Shown piece by piece: positions 1 through 7,617 of a DNA stretch of 37,071 nucleotides. Every line of letters starts with the position of its first letter. Position 1 is the stretch's first letter. Made by a program: the position numbers and the translations under genes. Below the pieces are notes generated by a model. It saw only the letters and a list, made by a program, of their open reading frames with translations, had not been told where the DNA came from and ran no database searches. This DNA comes from Beijerinckiaceae bacterium (GTDB taxonomy: Bacteria > Pseudomonadota > Alphaproteobacteria > Rhizobiales > Beijerinckiaceae), in assembly GCA_030684835.1 (NCBI GenBank), contig JAUXWZ010000003.1, positions 1 to 37,071 of the forward strand, written 5' to 3'.

Positions 1-665
1 TTGCCGATGTCGATGGCGCTTGCGCCGTGGGCGTATTCCTTGACCGCGAAAACGGCGGGGCGGGGCGCTTTCATCAGCCGCGCAACCAGCGCGTTTGCGG
101 TCGCATCCGCTTCGCCCGCCGCCACAACTTCGCTTACGGCGCCAATGCTCATCGCATGGCGGGCGTCGATCTCCTTCGCAGTCCACACGAGATACATCAG
201 CGCCTTGAGCGGAATGCGATCCACAAGCGAAGACATCACCATCGTCGGCATGATGTTGTTGTTGAACTCGTTGATCGCAAAGCGCGCATTCTCATCCGCA
301 ATCGTGATGTCGCAGACGCTTGCAAGCGCGCAGCCAAATCCGAAGGCGCGACCCTTCACCACCGAGATGACAGGCGCTTTGGAATGGCGCACGGCGCCAT
401 AGACGCGAAACACAATGTCATGCATCTGGCGCAATTGTAGCGCTTCCGGTTGTGTTGTGGGTCGCGGCCCCAGATGCGCGCGGCCCAGACAAAAATCGGC
501 GCCATTTGCGCGCAGTACGATGAGGCGCACCTTGTCATGCTCGCGCTCGAGCGTGTCGCCCAGAAACACGATCTGATCGTCCGTCATGCCATTGCCGCGA
601 TCCGGGCAATCGAGCGTGATCTCAAGAAGGTCGTCTGTTTTGTTGACGATGACGCCGTCCGCCAT
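1..665 (-). CDS. enoyl-CoA hydratase/isomerase family protein (partial, C-terminus off window)
   Basis: This is a crotonase-fold enzyme read from the ATG at 663-665 and leaving the window at base 1, giving 221 visible residues. An AGGAAA ribosome binding site lies just upstream of the start. The two oxyanion-hole segments of the family are visible as DFCLGR (residues 57-62) and GRAFGFGCALA (about 105-115), followed by CDITIADENARFAINE. A glutamate at about 133 (INEFNNNIMP) sits where crotonases carry the first catalytic Glu. The second catalytic Glu is not obvious, so activity could be isomerase, hydrolase or hydratase. Family members act on acyl-CoA thioesters in the cytoplasm. The gene is divergent from the TPP enzyme at 862, with about 200 bp of shared upstream DNA. 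Family assignment is solid; substrate is unknown. Confidence 0.85.
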   Translation of the reverse strand, partial: MADGVIVNKTDDLLEITLDCPDRGNGMTDDQIVFLGDTLEREHDKVRLIVLRANGADFCLGRAHLGPRPTTQPEALQLRQMHDIVFRVYGAVRHSKAPVISVVKGRAFGFGCALASVCDITIADENARFAINEFNNNIMPTMVMSSLVDRIPLKALMYLVWTAKEIDARHAMSIGAVSEVVAAGEADATANALVARLMKAPRPAVFAVKEYAHGASAIDIG

Positions 666-861
666 TTGATTTCCTCTCCGCGCATACGTTCGTTTATCAA
701 GCCCATAAAGGCCCGTTATTACGCCACGCTAACGCTCTCTGTCTGTTCCCGCAATCGCTTCGACAAGAGCTCACGCACTGTGGCGCGGGCAAAATGATGG
801 TGTATAGAAAACGGGAACGACCGCCATCCGGCGGCGCAATCGCACAAGAGGGGAGCAGCCT

Positions 862-2703
862 ATGAGCAACGCCGCGGACGGGAAAATTGAGGGCGTCGCA
901 TCGGCCCGCTTCGACGACAAGGATCAGTTGCAGCGTCCCTCCAATGCCGAACTTGGCTGGACGTCGGACGCCATGGCCGAAATGTTGCGTCGACTTGACG
1001 TGCGCTACATCGCGCTGACGCCCGGCGCGAGCTATCGCGGCCTGCACGATTCGCTCGTCAACTATCTGGGCAACCGGGACCCGAAGATGATGGTCTGCCT
1101 GCACGAAGAGCACGCAGTCGGCATTGCGCAGGGTTACGCCAAGGTGACGGAGCGCCCCATGGCGGTTGCGCTGCATTCCAACGTCGGTCTGTTGCACGCC
1201 ACGATGGCGATTTTCAATGCGTGGTGCGGTCGCGCGCCGATGCTAATTCTGGGCGCGACGGGCCCTGGCGACGCGGAAGAGCGTCGCCCGTGGATCGACT
1301 GGATTCACACCGCGAAAGATCAGGGCGCGCTGATCCGCAATTACACCAAGTGGGACGACGAACCGCGCTCTGCTGGAGCGTCCGTCGAGTCCATCATGCG
1401 CGGCTATCAGATTGCCGCCACGCAGCCTTACGGCCCAACCTATGTCTGCCTCGACGTGGGCCTGCAGGAGACGAAGCTCGACAAGGCCATCAACTTCCCC
1501 GACGTCGAGCGCTACAAGCCCGGCGTGCCCCCCGCGCCCGCGCAGGACGCGGTGGAAGAGGCCGCGCGCCTGCTGGTCAACGCGAAGAAGCCGCTCATCC
1601 TCATGGGCCGCATGTCGCGCAGCATGGATGATTGGAACGCCCGCATCGCGCTGGCCGAAGCCCTTGGCGCAGCGGTGATGACCGACACGAAGCCCGGCGC
1701 CGTCTTCCCGACGGAGCATCCGCTGCATCTGATAGAGCCGCGATTCCGCCCGTCGCCTGCCGCAGCCGACATTACGAAGGAAGCGGACGTGATCCTCTCG
1801 CTTGACTGGATGGATCTGCGCGGATGGTTCGTTCAGACGCTGGGGCGCGATACCGACGTGGCCTCGAAGGTCATCCATTGCACCGTCGATGATTACCTGC
1901 ACAACGGCTGGAGCATGGACTATTTCGGCCTGCCGCCCGTGGACCTGAAAATTCTGTCCACGCCCGATCAACTGCTGCGTCCCCTTACGGAGGCTGTTCG
2001 CCGTCTGCGGGGAACCAGCGACAAGGCGCAGCCCAAGTGGCCCGTTCGCAACGTCAAGCCTCTGGCCAAACCCCGCGCGGAAGGCATGATGGGCCTGCGC
2101 GATCTTGCGCTTGTCTTGCGTGAGTTCACCGACAAGTGCGGCGACGTGACGACCGCAGGCTTCGCGCTCGGCTGGCCGTCCGACACCGTCAATTTCAAGC
2201 ACCCGCTTGATTATGTCGGCTTCGACGGCGGCGGCGGCGTCGGCTCGGGCCCTTCAAACGCCATTGGCACCGCGCTGGCGATCAAGGGCACCGGCCGCCT
2301 GCCGCTGTCCATTGTTGGCGACGGTGATTTCGCCATGGGCTGCAACGCCATCTGGACCGCGGTCCACATGGGCATTCCGTTGCTGATGGTGATCGCCAAC
2401 AACCGCGTTTATTACAACGACGTGGCGCATCAGGAGCGCATGGCTGTCGTGCGTGGCCGACCCGTGGAAAACAAGTTCGTCGGTCAGGAAATGGTAAATC
2501 CCGCCATCGATCTCATCGCCATCGCCAAAGCGCAGGGCGCCCAGGGTGAAGCAAACATCATAACGTCAGCCGAGCTTGCCGCTGCCCTTGAGCGTGGTGA
2601 GAAGGCTGTGCGGGCGGGCGCCGTGTACATCATCGAGGCGCGCATCGACGTTGGCGCGCCCGGCGAGCGCGGACAGAGCCACACATCCGGCCGCAAGGAC
2701 TGA
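862..2703 (+). CDS. thiamine pyrophosphate-requiring enzyme, acetolactate synthase-like
   Basis: A 613-residue TPP enzyme with the three-domain layout of the acetolactate synthase / benzoylformate decarboxylase group. The N-terminal pyrimidine-binding domain has HEEHAVGIAQGYAKV (residues 81-95); E82 is the likely cofactor-activating glutamate. A central domain spans about 225-370. The C-terminal domain carries the TPP/Mg motif GDGDFAMG (486-493) ending in the paired Asn at 513-514. Start: ATG preceded by GAGGGGAGCAG. Length suits the family (550-620). The substrate of this branch is not apparent: it could be a decarboxylase, a carboligase or a lyase. It is divergent from the crotonase gene and convergent with the small gene at 2736, whose stop codon lies in the shared hairpin. 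With the two E1 pairs downstream this makes three separate TPP systems within 13 kb. Confidence 0.88.
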   Translation: MSNAADGKIEGVASARFDDKDQLQRPSNAELGWTSDAMAEMLRRLDVRYIALTPGASYRGLHDSLVNYLGNRDPKMMVCLHEEHAVGIAQGYAKVTERPMAVALHSNVGLLHATMAIFNAWCGRAPMLILGATGPGDAEERRPWIDWIHTAKDQGALIRNYTKWDDEPRSAGASVESIMRGYQIAATQPYGPTYVCLDVGLQETKLDKAINFPDVERYKPGVPPAPAQDAVEEAARLLVNAKKPLILMGRMSRSMDDWNARIALAEALGAAVMTDTKPGAVFPTEHPLHLIEPRFRPSPAAADITKEADVILSLDWMDLRGWFVQTLGRDTDVASKVIHCTVDDYLHNGWSMDYFGLPPVDLKILSTPDQLLRPLTEAVRRLRGTSDKAQPKWPVRNVKPLAKPRAEGMMGLRDLALVLREFTDKCGDVTTAGFALGWPSDTVNFKHPLDYVGFDGGGGVGSGPSNAIGTALAIKGTGRLPLSIVGDGDFAMGCNAIWTAVHMGIPLLMVIANNRVYYNDVAHQERMAVVRGRPVENKFVGQEMVNPAIDLIAIAKAQGAQGEANIITSAELAAALERGEKAVRAGAVYIIEARIDVGAPGERGQSHTSGRKD

Positions 2704-2714
2704 TAAGACAATCG

Positions 2715-2742
2715 GCACTGGGGCGCGCGTGCGCCTCAGTGC
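2715..2742. terminator. hairpin between convergent genes
   Basis: A 12-bp inverted repeat (2715-2726 with 2731-2742, one G-U pair, loop GCGT) begins 11 bases after the TPP-enzyme stop. Its right arm contains the stop codon (2736-2738) of the opposing gene. There is no clear T-run on either strand, so termination efficiency is uncertain. Confidence 0.5.
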
Positions 2743-3062
2743 ACGATACGCAACCTGATCGCGCCGATCAGTTCGGCGCGTCTGGCCTCTGCCTCGCGCA
2801 TCTGCCCGAGCTTCTCTTCGAGCGTGCTCTTGTTCGAACCAAAAAACACGATGCCGCCAATGATGAGCGTAAAAATCGTCACGAGCTGAAGCGCATCCAT
2901 GCGCGTGAAGCCAACAATCGACGCGACGATCCAAACACATCCGACGATGAGAGCAACGCGCGACGCCATGATCAGCTTGCGGCAGGCGTTCGCCTCCTCC
3001 GCCAGCGCCTCGATTCGCGCTTCAAGCTTCTCAATCTCCGCGATATGCGCGTCGTCGTCCAT
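2736..3062 (-). CDS. small membrane protein with N-terminal coiled coil (hypothetical)
   Basis: I do not recognise a family. The 108-residue product begins with a charged, heptad-like helix (residues 1-27, rich in Glu, Ala and Leu) and has two hydrophobic segments at about 32-50 and 58-74, separated by a short loop. It ends in a basic and acidic tail (KSTLEEKLGQMREAEARRAE). That pattern fits an inner-membrane hairpin with both ends on the cytoplasmic side. It follows the secreted-protein gene at 3069-3455 after 6 bases, so the two are probably one transcript. The Leu/Glu-rich termini could mediate oligomerisation; that is inference from composition only. Confidence 0.65.
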   Translation of the reverse strand: MDDDAHIAEIEKLEARIEALAEEANACRKLIMASRVALIVGCVWIVASIVGFTRMDALQLVTIFTLIIGGIVFFGSNKSTLEEKLGQMREAEARRAELIGAIRLRIVH

Positions 3063-3068
3063 GCCGCG

Positions 3069-3455
3069 TCAGAGCCTCGGGCTACAATTCCGAAATACTG
3101 CATCACGCTCGAGAAACTCGGCAAGCCGCATATCCTCAAAGCGAGTCAGCACACGCCCCGCGCGGGTGTATGTGCTGTAGAAAGTGCGCGTCCTCGGTCC
3201 GTCGGCCGTGACCTCGGTCACCTCGCCACAAATTCGGCCATTCTCGCCACGTCCGCCAGGCAGATGAACCAAGACCTTGATCTCAGCTTTCGCCGGTTCA
3301 AGAAGTTGTGACCGTATGCTCTCGTCGAGCGACGACGCAACCATGGAGGAAACCGGGTTGGAGATGGCCGCGCCGACAGGCTGCGCGAGGGCGGGAGTCG
3401 CCAAAGCCATCGCCGTCCACGTAGCGCACGCCAGAATCCATTGAAACTGCCTCAT
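3069..3455 (-). CDS. secreted/periplasmic hypothetical protein
   Basis: The 128-residue product starts with a clear Sec signal peptide (positive n-region MRQFQW, hydrophobic core to about residue 20, cleavage likely after ALA, before QPVG). The mature part is about 100 residues with two cysteines, in GRICGEV and FRNCSPRL, which could form a disulfide in the periplasm. No catalytic motif is visible and I do not recognise the family. The start ATG overlaps the stop of a possible 23-codon upstream reading frame (ATGA overlap). That frame begins near 3524 with two consecutive ATG codons and would couple translation if real. It is probably co-transcribed with the membrane protein gene downstream. 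Confidence 0.65.
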   Translation of the reverse strand: MRQFQWILACATWTAMALATPALAQPVGAAISNPVSSMVASSLDESIRSQLLEPAKAEIKVLVHLPGGRGENGRICGEVTEVTADGPRTRTFYSTYTRAGRVLTRFEDMRLAEFLERDAVFRNCSPRL

Positions 3456-3572
3456 ACGCTCGTCCCGCAGACCGCCATCTGGGCGCCCGCTACGTATTCT
3501 GTCTTGTTGATCGCGTTCATCATGCCTCTGCTGCTACAGAGCCTAGACGTATGCGCTCCACCGCGCATCGTC

Positions 3573-3606
3573 AAAGCCGCGCCGGCCGCGATGGGCTTTT
3601 TCTTTT
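3573..3606 (+). terminator. terminator-like hairpin
   Basis: AAAGCC (3573-3578) pairs with GGCTTT (3594-3599) around a GC-rich palindromic interior. It is followed by further T residues to 3606. It reads on the + strand, but no + strand gene ends upstream. Confidence 0.4.
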
Positions 3607-3677
3607 CGAACAACGGAACACGACAGCCTGACGCGCGTTCTCCCCACGTCCAACGGTTACCCTCCAAAGGACTTTGC

Positions 3678-3719
3678 GGCCCCGATCCATGCCCCCCGGA
3701 TCGGGGCCGTTGCTTTTTC
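3678..3719 (+). terminator. rho-independent terminator
   Basis: A perfect 12-bp stem (3678-3689 with 3699-3710, arm CGGCCCCGATCC), a 9-base loop and the tail TTGCTTTTT make a textbook intrinsic terminator on the + strand. No coding gene ends upstream, so it may end a small untranslated RNA or block read-through into the zinc-receptor promoter. Confidence 0.65.
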
Positions 3720-3748
3720 CAACTTGCAAAAATTCTTTTGGAGTGATT

Positions 3749-3766
3749 GATACAATATAACATTGC
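3749..3766. promoter_or_regulatory. possible Zur-type operator half-site
   Basis: The AT-rich element GATACAATATAACATTGC lies 17 bases before the preferred start of the ZnuD-like receptor. The right half, TATAACATTGC, resembles half of the ATGTTATA-type boxes bound by Zur in Alphaproteobacteria; the left half is degenerate. It also contains TACAAT and TATAAC, either of which could serve as a -10. The link to zinc rests mainly on the receptor family. Confidence 0.35.
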
Positions 3767-3782
3767 TTATAGGATGGGTGGC

Positions 3783-5954
3783 ATGCAGGATCGCTTTCGC
3801 GCTAGTCGGCTTTTTGGAACAATGCACTGCAACGATATATCATGGCTAGGCATTGCAGTGTTGTCGTCCAGCGTTTTTACCGTCCCCGTGATGGCTCAGA
3901 CGGCGCTTCCCGAAATCACAGTAACGGCGCCCAGCCCCATTTTGCCGCCAAGTCAGCTGAATGCAGCGTCCACGGGCACAGAGCAGAGCACCGCTAATTC
4001 TGATCTGAGGCCTATAGCCGCCGATGTGTTCGCGCCGGTTACGGTCATCACAGCCAATGAGTTGGAGCGCCAACCAGCCGCCAACATCGGCGACCTTACG
4101 ATGTCGACGCCCGGCGTCTCTGGAAGCGGTTTCGCCGCTGGCGCGAATAGGCCGATTATTCGAGGCGTCGACAACGCGCGCGTTCGAATACAAGAGAACG
4201 GCATTGGGGCGATGGACGTGTCCGACATCGGCGAAGATCATGGCGTGCCAATTGATCCGCTAGCGGCGCAACGCATCGAAATTATCCGCGGTCCGGCGAC
4301 CCTGCGCTGGGGCTCGCAAGCGATTGGCGGCGTGGTTAGCGTCGAGAACAATCGTATACCTTCCCCAAATACGCCCCAAGGTTTTCGAGGCGAGATTCGC
4401 GGTGGGTTGACCACTGTGGACAACGGCAACGAGGGGGCGATCACGATAGAAGGCCGCGACGGTCCCGTCGCTTTTCATGCCGATTTTTACAAGCGCTTCG
4501 CTGGCGACTACATCACGCCACGCGGACGGCAAGCGAACAGCGCCATTCACATGCAAGGGGCGTCGGTCGGAGCGTCCTACATCTTCCAGAACGGCTACAT
4601 TGGCGCAGCCGTTTCCCACTTCGAATCATTTTATCACGTGCCCGGTGGCGAAGCCGCCGACAATCGCGTTCGCATCGATTTGCGCCAAACCCGCCTTACG
4701 TCGAAGGGCGAGGTGCGTACCGATAGCGCATACATTGATACGGTCCGTTTCTGGTTTGGCGCAGTCAACTACAAGCATGACGAGCGCGCGTTTGATGCCG
4801 GAATCGACACCGTCAAGGGGACCTTCCGGAACCGCGAAATGGAAGGCCGCGTGGAGGCCCAATTACGCCCGGTCGAAACATCCTTGGGGCGCTGGAACTC
4901 GGCTGTCGGCATCCAGTTCGGCAAGCAGAAGATTGGGACTGCGGGCGAGGGCGCAGGGCTGTTATCGCCTGCTGACGCCTCCCGAGTGGCCGCCTATATC
5001 TTTAACGAGCTACATCTGAGCAATCGCCTCCGGTTTGAATTGGCTGGCCGAGTTGAAGGCGCGCGCGTGGGTGGTACGGCGGTAACCTTCCCCACGAACC
5101 TTTTGCCCGATGGAAACCCGCTACCCGAAACGCAGCGCACCCGAAACTTCCTGCCGGTGAGCGTGAGCGCAGGGTTCCTCTATGAGCTGCAGCACAATGT
5201 CTTCGCCAGCATCACGGCGCAGGCGGTGCAGCGCGCGCCAACGGCGCTGGAGTTATTCGCACGCGGTCCGCACGAGGCGTCAGGCACTTTTGAAATTGGC
5301 AATCCCAACATGCGCGTCGAAAGCGCACAATCAATCGAATTTGGCCTGCGGCGCGCGGTCGGCGCATGGCGATTTGATGCGTCGGTCTTTCATACGCGAT
5401 ACAATGGGTACATAGCCAAACGCCTGACAGGAAACCTTTGCGGTGAGGAATTCGACGACTGCGGCGTCGAGACCGAGCTTCGTCAGGTGGAATTTGCGCA
5501 GCGAGACGCAACCTTCACGGGTGCGGAACTTCTTACGCAATTTGACATCCTTCCGATCGGCGTTGGGATGTTCGGCATTGAGGCGCAAGCGGATATCGTG
5601 CGCGCGCGTTACACCGACGGTGGCGTAGTCCCGCGCATCCCTCCCGCCCGACTTGGCGGCGGCGTGTTCTGGTATGGAGGCGGATGGTTCGCGCGGGTGA
5701 ACCTGCTCCATGCTTTTGCGCAAAATCGAATCGCAATTGGCGAGGAAACGCGCACGCCAGGCTACAACCTACTCAACGCCGAACTTTCCTATCGTCACAA
5801 GTGGGATGTGCTTGGCGCCAAGCGGGAGCTGACCGTGGGCGTCAAAGGCACAAACCTGCTGAATGATGACATCAGATTGCACTCCTCGTTCAAGAAAGAC
5901 GAGGTGCTGCAGCCCGGTCGTGGTGCGCGGCTTTTTGCGACGGTTCGTTTCTAG
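3783..5954 (+). CDS. TonB-dependent receptor, ZnuD-like (probable zinc uptake)
   Basis: An outer-membrane TonB-dependent receptor of about 723 residues. ATG 3783 is preferred because AGGA at 3771-3774 lies 8 bases upstream; the longer frame from 3747 uses ATT and runs through the promoter. A signal peptide ends near VPVMAQ, followed by a TonB box (LPEITVTAP). The plug has IEIIRGPATLRWGSQAIGG and VSVENNRIP; the barrel has ELFARGPHEASGTFEIGNP, and the protein ends in an aromatic residue (FATVRF). The DHGVPIDPLAAQRIE, VENNRIP and GPHEASGTFEIG segments are, from memory, the pattern of the ZnuD/zinc-receptor group rather than siderophore receptors. Zinc as substrate is therefore likely but not proven; heme or another metal is the alternative. 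The gene is monocistronic and convergent with the Bug receptor at 6026. Confidence 0.85.
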   Translation: MQDRFRASRLFGTMHCNDISWLGIAVLSSSVFTVPVMAQTALPEITVTAPSPILPPSQLNAASTGTEQSTANSDLRPIAADVFAPVTVITANELERQPAANIGDLTMSTPGVSGSGFAAGANRPIIRGVDNARVRIQENGIGAMDVSDIGEDHGVPIDPLAAQRIEIIRGPATLRWGSQAIGGVVSVENNRIPSPNTPQGFRGEIRGGLTTVDNGNEGAITIEGRDGPVAFHADFYKRFAGDYITPRGRQANSAIHMQGASVGASYIFQNGYIGAAVSHFESFYHVPGGEAADNRVRIDLRQTRLTSKGEVRTDSAYIDTVRFWFGAVNYKHDERAFDAGIDTVKGTFRNREMEGRVEAQLRPVETSLGRWNSAVGIQFGKQKIGTAGEGAGLLSPADASRVAAYIFNELHLSNRLRFELAGRVEGARVGGTAVTFPTNLLPDGNPLPETQRTRNFLPVSVSAGFLYELQHNVFASITAQAVQRAPTALELFARGPHEASGTFEIGNPNMRVESAQSIEFGLRRAVGAWRFDASVFHTRYNGYIAKRLTGNLCGEEFDDCGVETELRQVEFAQRDATFTGAELLTQFDILPIGVGMFGIEAQADIVRARYTDGGVVPRIPPARLGGGVFWYGGGWFARVNLLHAFAQNRIAIGEETRTPGYNLLNAELSYRHKWDVLGAKRELTVGVKGTNLLNDDIRLHSSFKKDEVLQPGRGARLFATVRF

Positions 5955-5987
5955 TAACCGTTCGCCCCACACGCGTACCATTCGTCG

Positions 5988-6018
5988 GCGGCCGCAATCT
6001 CCTCCCGGTTGCGGCCGC
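5988..6018. terminator. perfect hairpin between convergent genes
   Basis: GCGGCCGCAA (5988-5997) and TTGCGGCCGC (6009-6018) form a perfect 10-bp stem with an 11-base loop, midway between the converging receptor and Bug genes. No T-run follows on either strand, so it may be a weak bidirectional terminator or an RNA-stabilising end. Confidence 0.45.
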
Positions 6019-6025
6019 TACAAAC

Positions 6026-7048
6026 TTACTTCTTGCGTCCAGAAAGTTCGCGCACCTTATCGATGATAGCGGGCGGCGTTGCGTAGACGCTTTCGAGGAG
6101 AGAATGTATCTCGGCGCCCGAAACAGGTTCGAGATCAATCCCCAGTTTTTTCGCTTCCGCCTTGGCTTCTTCGTCCGCCAGCATGGCGAGAAACGTCTTG
6201 CGTAATAGCTCGACGCGCTCCTTTGGCGTCTCCGCCGGCGCAACCAAGGGCCAAGCCATCGTCTGTCCTGTCAAAATGACTTGCAGGATATTTCTTTGCT
6301 CGTCAGTTTTTGCATATTCCATGATGAGCGGAACATCTGGTAGTTCGGGCGACTTGCGCATCGACATTTGAACCAGAAGACGCAACTCTCCACGCTTTAA
6401 CATCTCGGCGCCCTCAGTGCGGAACGAAGCCCACGACCATGAGCCGCGGCCCTCGACTTCGCGCCGCTCCACCGCCATCACCATCTCTGGTCCGCTGCGG
6501 TAGCCCGTGACGATTTTGAATCGCGTGCCGAGCAAATTGTTCAGCGTGTTTGGGTAGGTCACGCCATCGGTGCCGGGCGCTGGGCCCGCGACGGCGACTT
6601 CGCGCGTGCGCAGGTCGTCCAATGTGCGCACGCCCGTCTCAGAGCGCACGGCTATGACAGACACTTCGGGACTGGTGCTTCCAATCCACTGCAGCTTAAG
6701 CGGATCAAATCGCGTTTGTTCGCCGCCGAGCAGCGGCTCGATGCCCATGCCGCGCGCGACCACGGCAAGCGTGGTTCCATCTTTCGGCGCTGAGTTGGCG
6801 AGATGATTGGTTGCGATGACGCCACCGCCGCCCGTCATGTTGCGAACGATGACCTGCGGATTGCCGGGAAGCTTGCGCGTGAATTGGCGACCCAGAAACC
6901 GCGCGTTGACATCGTAGAGACTGCCGGCGCCTGACCAGCAGATAATGGTGATGGTTTTGTCCGCGTAAAAGTTATCGCTTTGCGAAAAGGCTGGAACGCC
7001 ACTCAGGCCAAACGCCATAAGCGCAATCGTGACAGGAATTCGCATCAT
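6026..7048 (-). CDS. Bug/TctC-family tripartite tricarboxylate receptor (orphan)
   Basis: A 340-residue periplasmic binding protein of the Bug (TctC) family, whose members usually bind small carboxylates in the periplasm and pass them to TctA/TctB. Signal peptide: MMRIPVTIALMAFG to about PAFSQ. Typical N-terminal elements follow: FYADKTITIICWSGAG, then RQFTRKLPGNPQVIVRNM and GGGVIATNHLA (the loop contacting the ligand carboxylate in the family). It shares GTRFKIVTGYRS and AVERREVEG with the receptor at 17478 (GTKFKIIAGYKS, AIERGEVEG), so these two are the same subfamily. No tctA or tctB is visible in the window. Two tandem ATG codons (7048 and 7045) follow GGGGGGAG; the second has better spacing. 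It probably works with transporter subunits encoded elsewhere. Confidence 0.88.
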   Translation of the reverse strand: MMRIPVTIALMAFGLSGVPAFSQSDNFYADKTITIICWSGAGSLYDVNARFLGRQFTRKLPGNPQVIVRNMTGGGGVIATNHLANSAPKDGTTLAVVARGMGIEPLLGGEQTRFDPLKLQWIGSTSPEVSVIAVRSETGVRTLDDLRTREVAVAGPAPGTDGVTYPNTLNNLLGTRFKIVTGYRSGPEMVMAVERREVEGRGSWSWASFRTEGAEMLKRGELRLLVQMSMRKSPELPDVPLIMEYAKTDEQRNILQVILTGQTMAWPLVAPAETPKERVELLRKTFLAMLADEEAKAEAKKLGIDLEPVSGAEIHSLLESVYATPPAIIDKVRELSGRKK

Positions 7049-7071
7049 CTCCCCCCTTTGTGGTTTTGATG

Positions 7072-7100
7072 ATTGCGCTAAATTTCAAGCCCAATGTCAA
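7072..7100 (-). promoter_or_regulatory. candidate sigma-70 promoter for the Bug receptor
   Basis: On the minus strand a consensus -35 TTGACA (7100-7095) is followed after 17 bases by CGCAAT (7077-7072), a weak -10. It would give a leader of about 20 bases before the start at 7048/7045. Confidence 0.4.
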
Positions 7101-7181
7101 CCCTCGTGAACCGAGCGGCCATGGCGCTAATTGCTGTCACCTCCTCGATACGCGCTGCAAAGCTCGCGGGATGTGTGGCTT

Positions 7182-7373
7182 CTAGCTTCCCTGAAGCTTC
7201 AACGATCTTGCGCGCGCGGCCTCAACGCCCGCCGCTGTAATCTCCACAACATGACGACCGCAGCCAATGCAGACTTGCTGTTCATCAAGCTGGCAAACGC
7301 CAACGCACGGCGAGGCGGGCGCGCTGGCCTGCGGCTTCTTTGCTTTGTGTCTCTGGTCGCCCGCGTTCTTCAT
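7182..7373 (-). CDS. DUF1289 domain protein (small Cys-rich protein)
   Basis: A 63-residue protein recognised by the DUF1289 signature SPCVGVCQLDEQQVCIGCGR. It carries four cysteines (C23, C27, C35, C38; spacing CX3C-X7-CX2C) that could bind a metal or iron-sulfur cluster. The open frame extends upstream to 7535, but the added residues do not look like the family. The ATG at 7371-7373 gives the normal family length and has GGA about 9 bases upstream. Function of the family is unknown to me. It stands alone, facing leftward, between two divergent Bug receptor genes. Confidence 0.75.
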   Translation of the reverse strand: MKNAGDQRHKAKKPQASAPASPCVGVCQLDEQQVCIGCGRHVVEITAAGVEAARARSLKLQGS

Positions 7374-7539
7374 TGCAAGTATCCGTGGCAAGTATCCTAG
7401 CCGCCGCCGCAATGGACCCTTTCCGGGCAGGCCGTCAACCGTCGCCAGGCGCGTAAAGCGTATGGAAGCAGTTGAAAATGGAAAGAAAGCCGTCCGCGCT
7501 GTGAATTGAGCGCCCGGGAAAACCCGTTGCGCCAAGGCG

Positions 7540-7567
7540 CTGGCGTTTCCGCAAATGTGCGCATAAT
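7540..7567 (+). promoter_or_regulatory. weak promoter candidate for the Bug receptor at 7618
   Basis: CATAAT (7562-7567) matches the -10 box at five of six positions. CTGGCG (7540-7545) is a poor -35 at 16-base spacing. The leader would be about 45 bases. Confidence 0.3.
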
Positions 7568-7617
7568 CTCAACGTGCAGGGCCGCCACAACGAAGGGCGC
7601 CCGCGAGGAGGAACGTC

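Larger units (their letters stand above)
3456..3782. other. non-coding stretch with two + strand terminator-like hairpins
   Basis: No convincing protein gene lies in these 327 bases. The segment holds the promoter region of the leftward gene at 3455, two terminator-like hairpins reading rightward, and the AT-rich promoter of the TonB-dependent receptor. Since no rightward gene ends here, the hairpins suggest either a small RNA or insulation of the receptor promoter from read-through. Confidence 0.4.

Noticed and set aside
1243-2202. Long open frame on the minus strand
   Set aside because: It lies opposite the TPP enzyme, has no recognisable domain, and its composition is that of a codon-bias shadow in GC-rich DNA.
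3747-3782. ATT start for the ZnuD-like receptor
   Set aside because: A rare start codon that would include the promoter-like element; ATG 3783 has a proper ribosome binding site.
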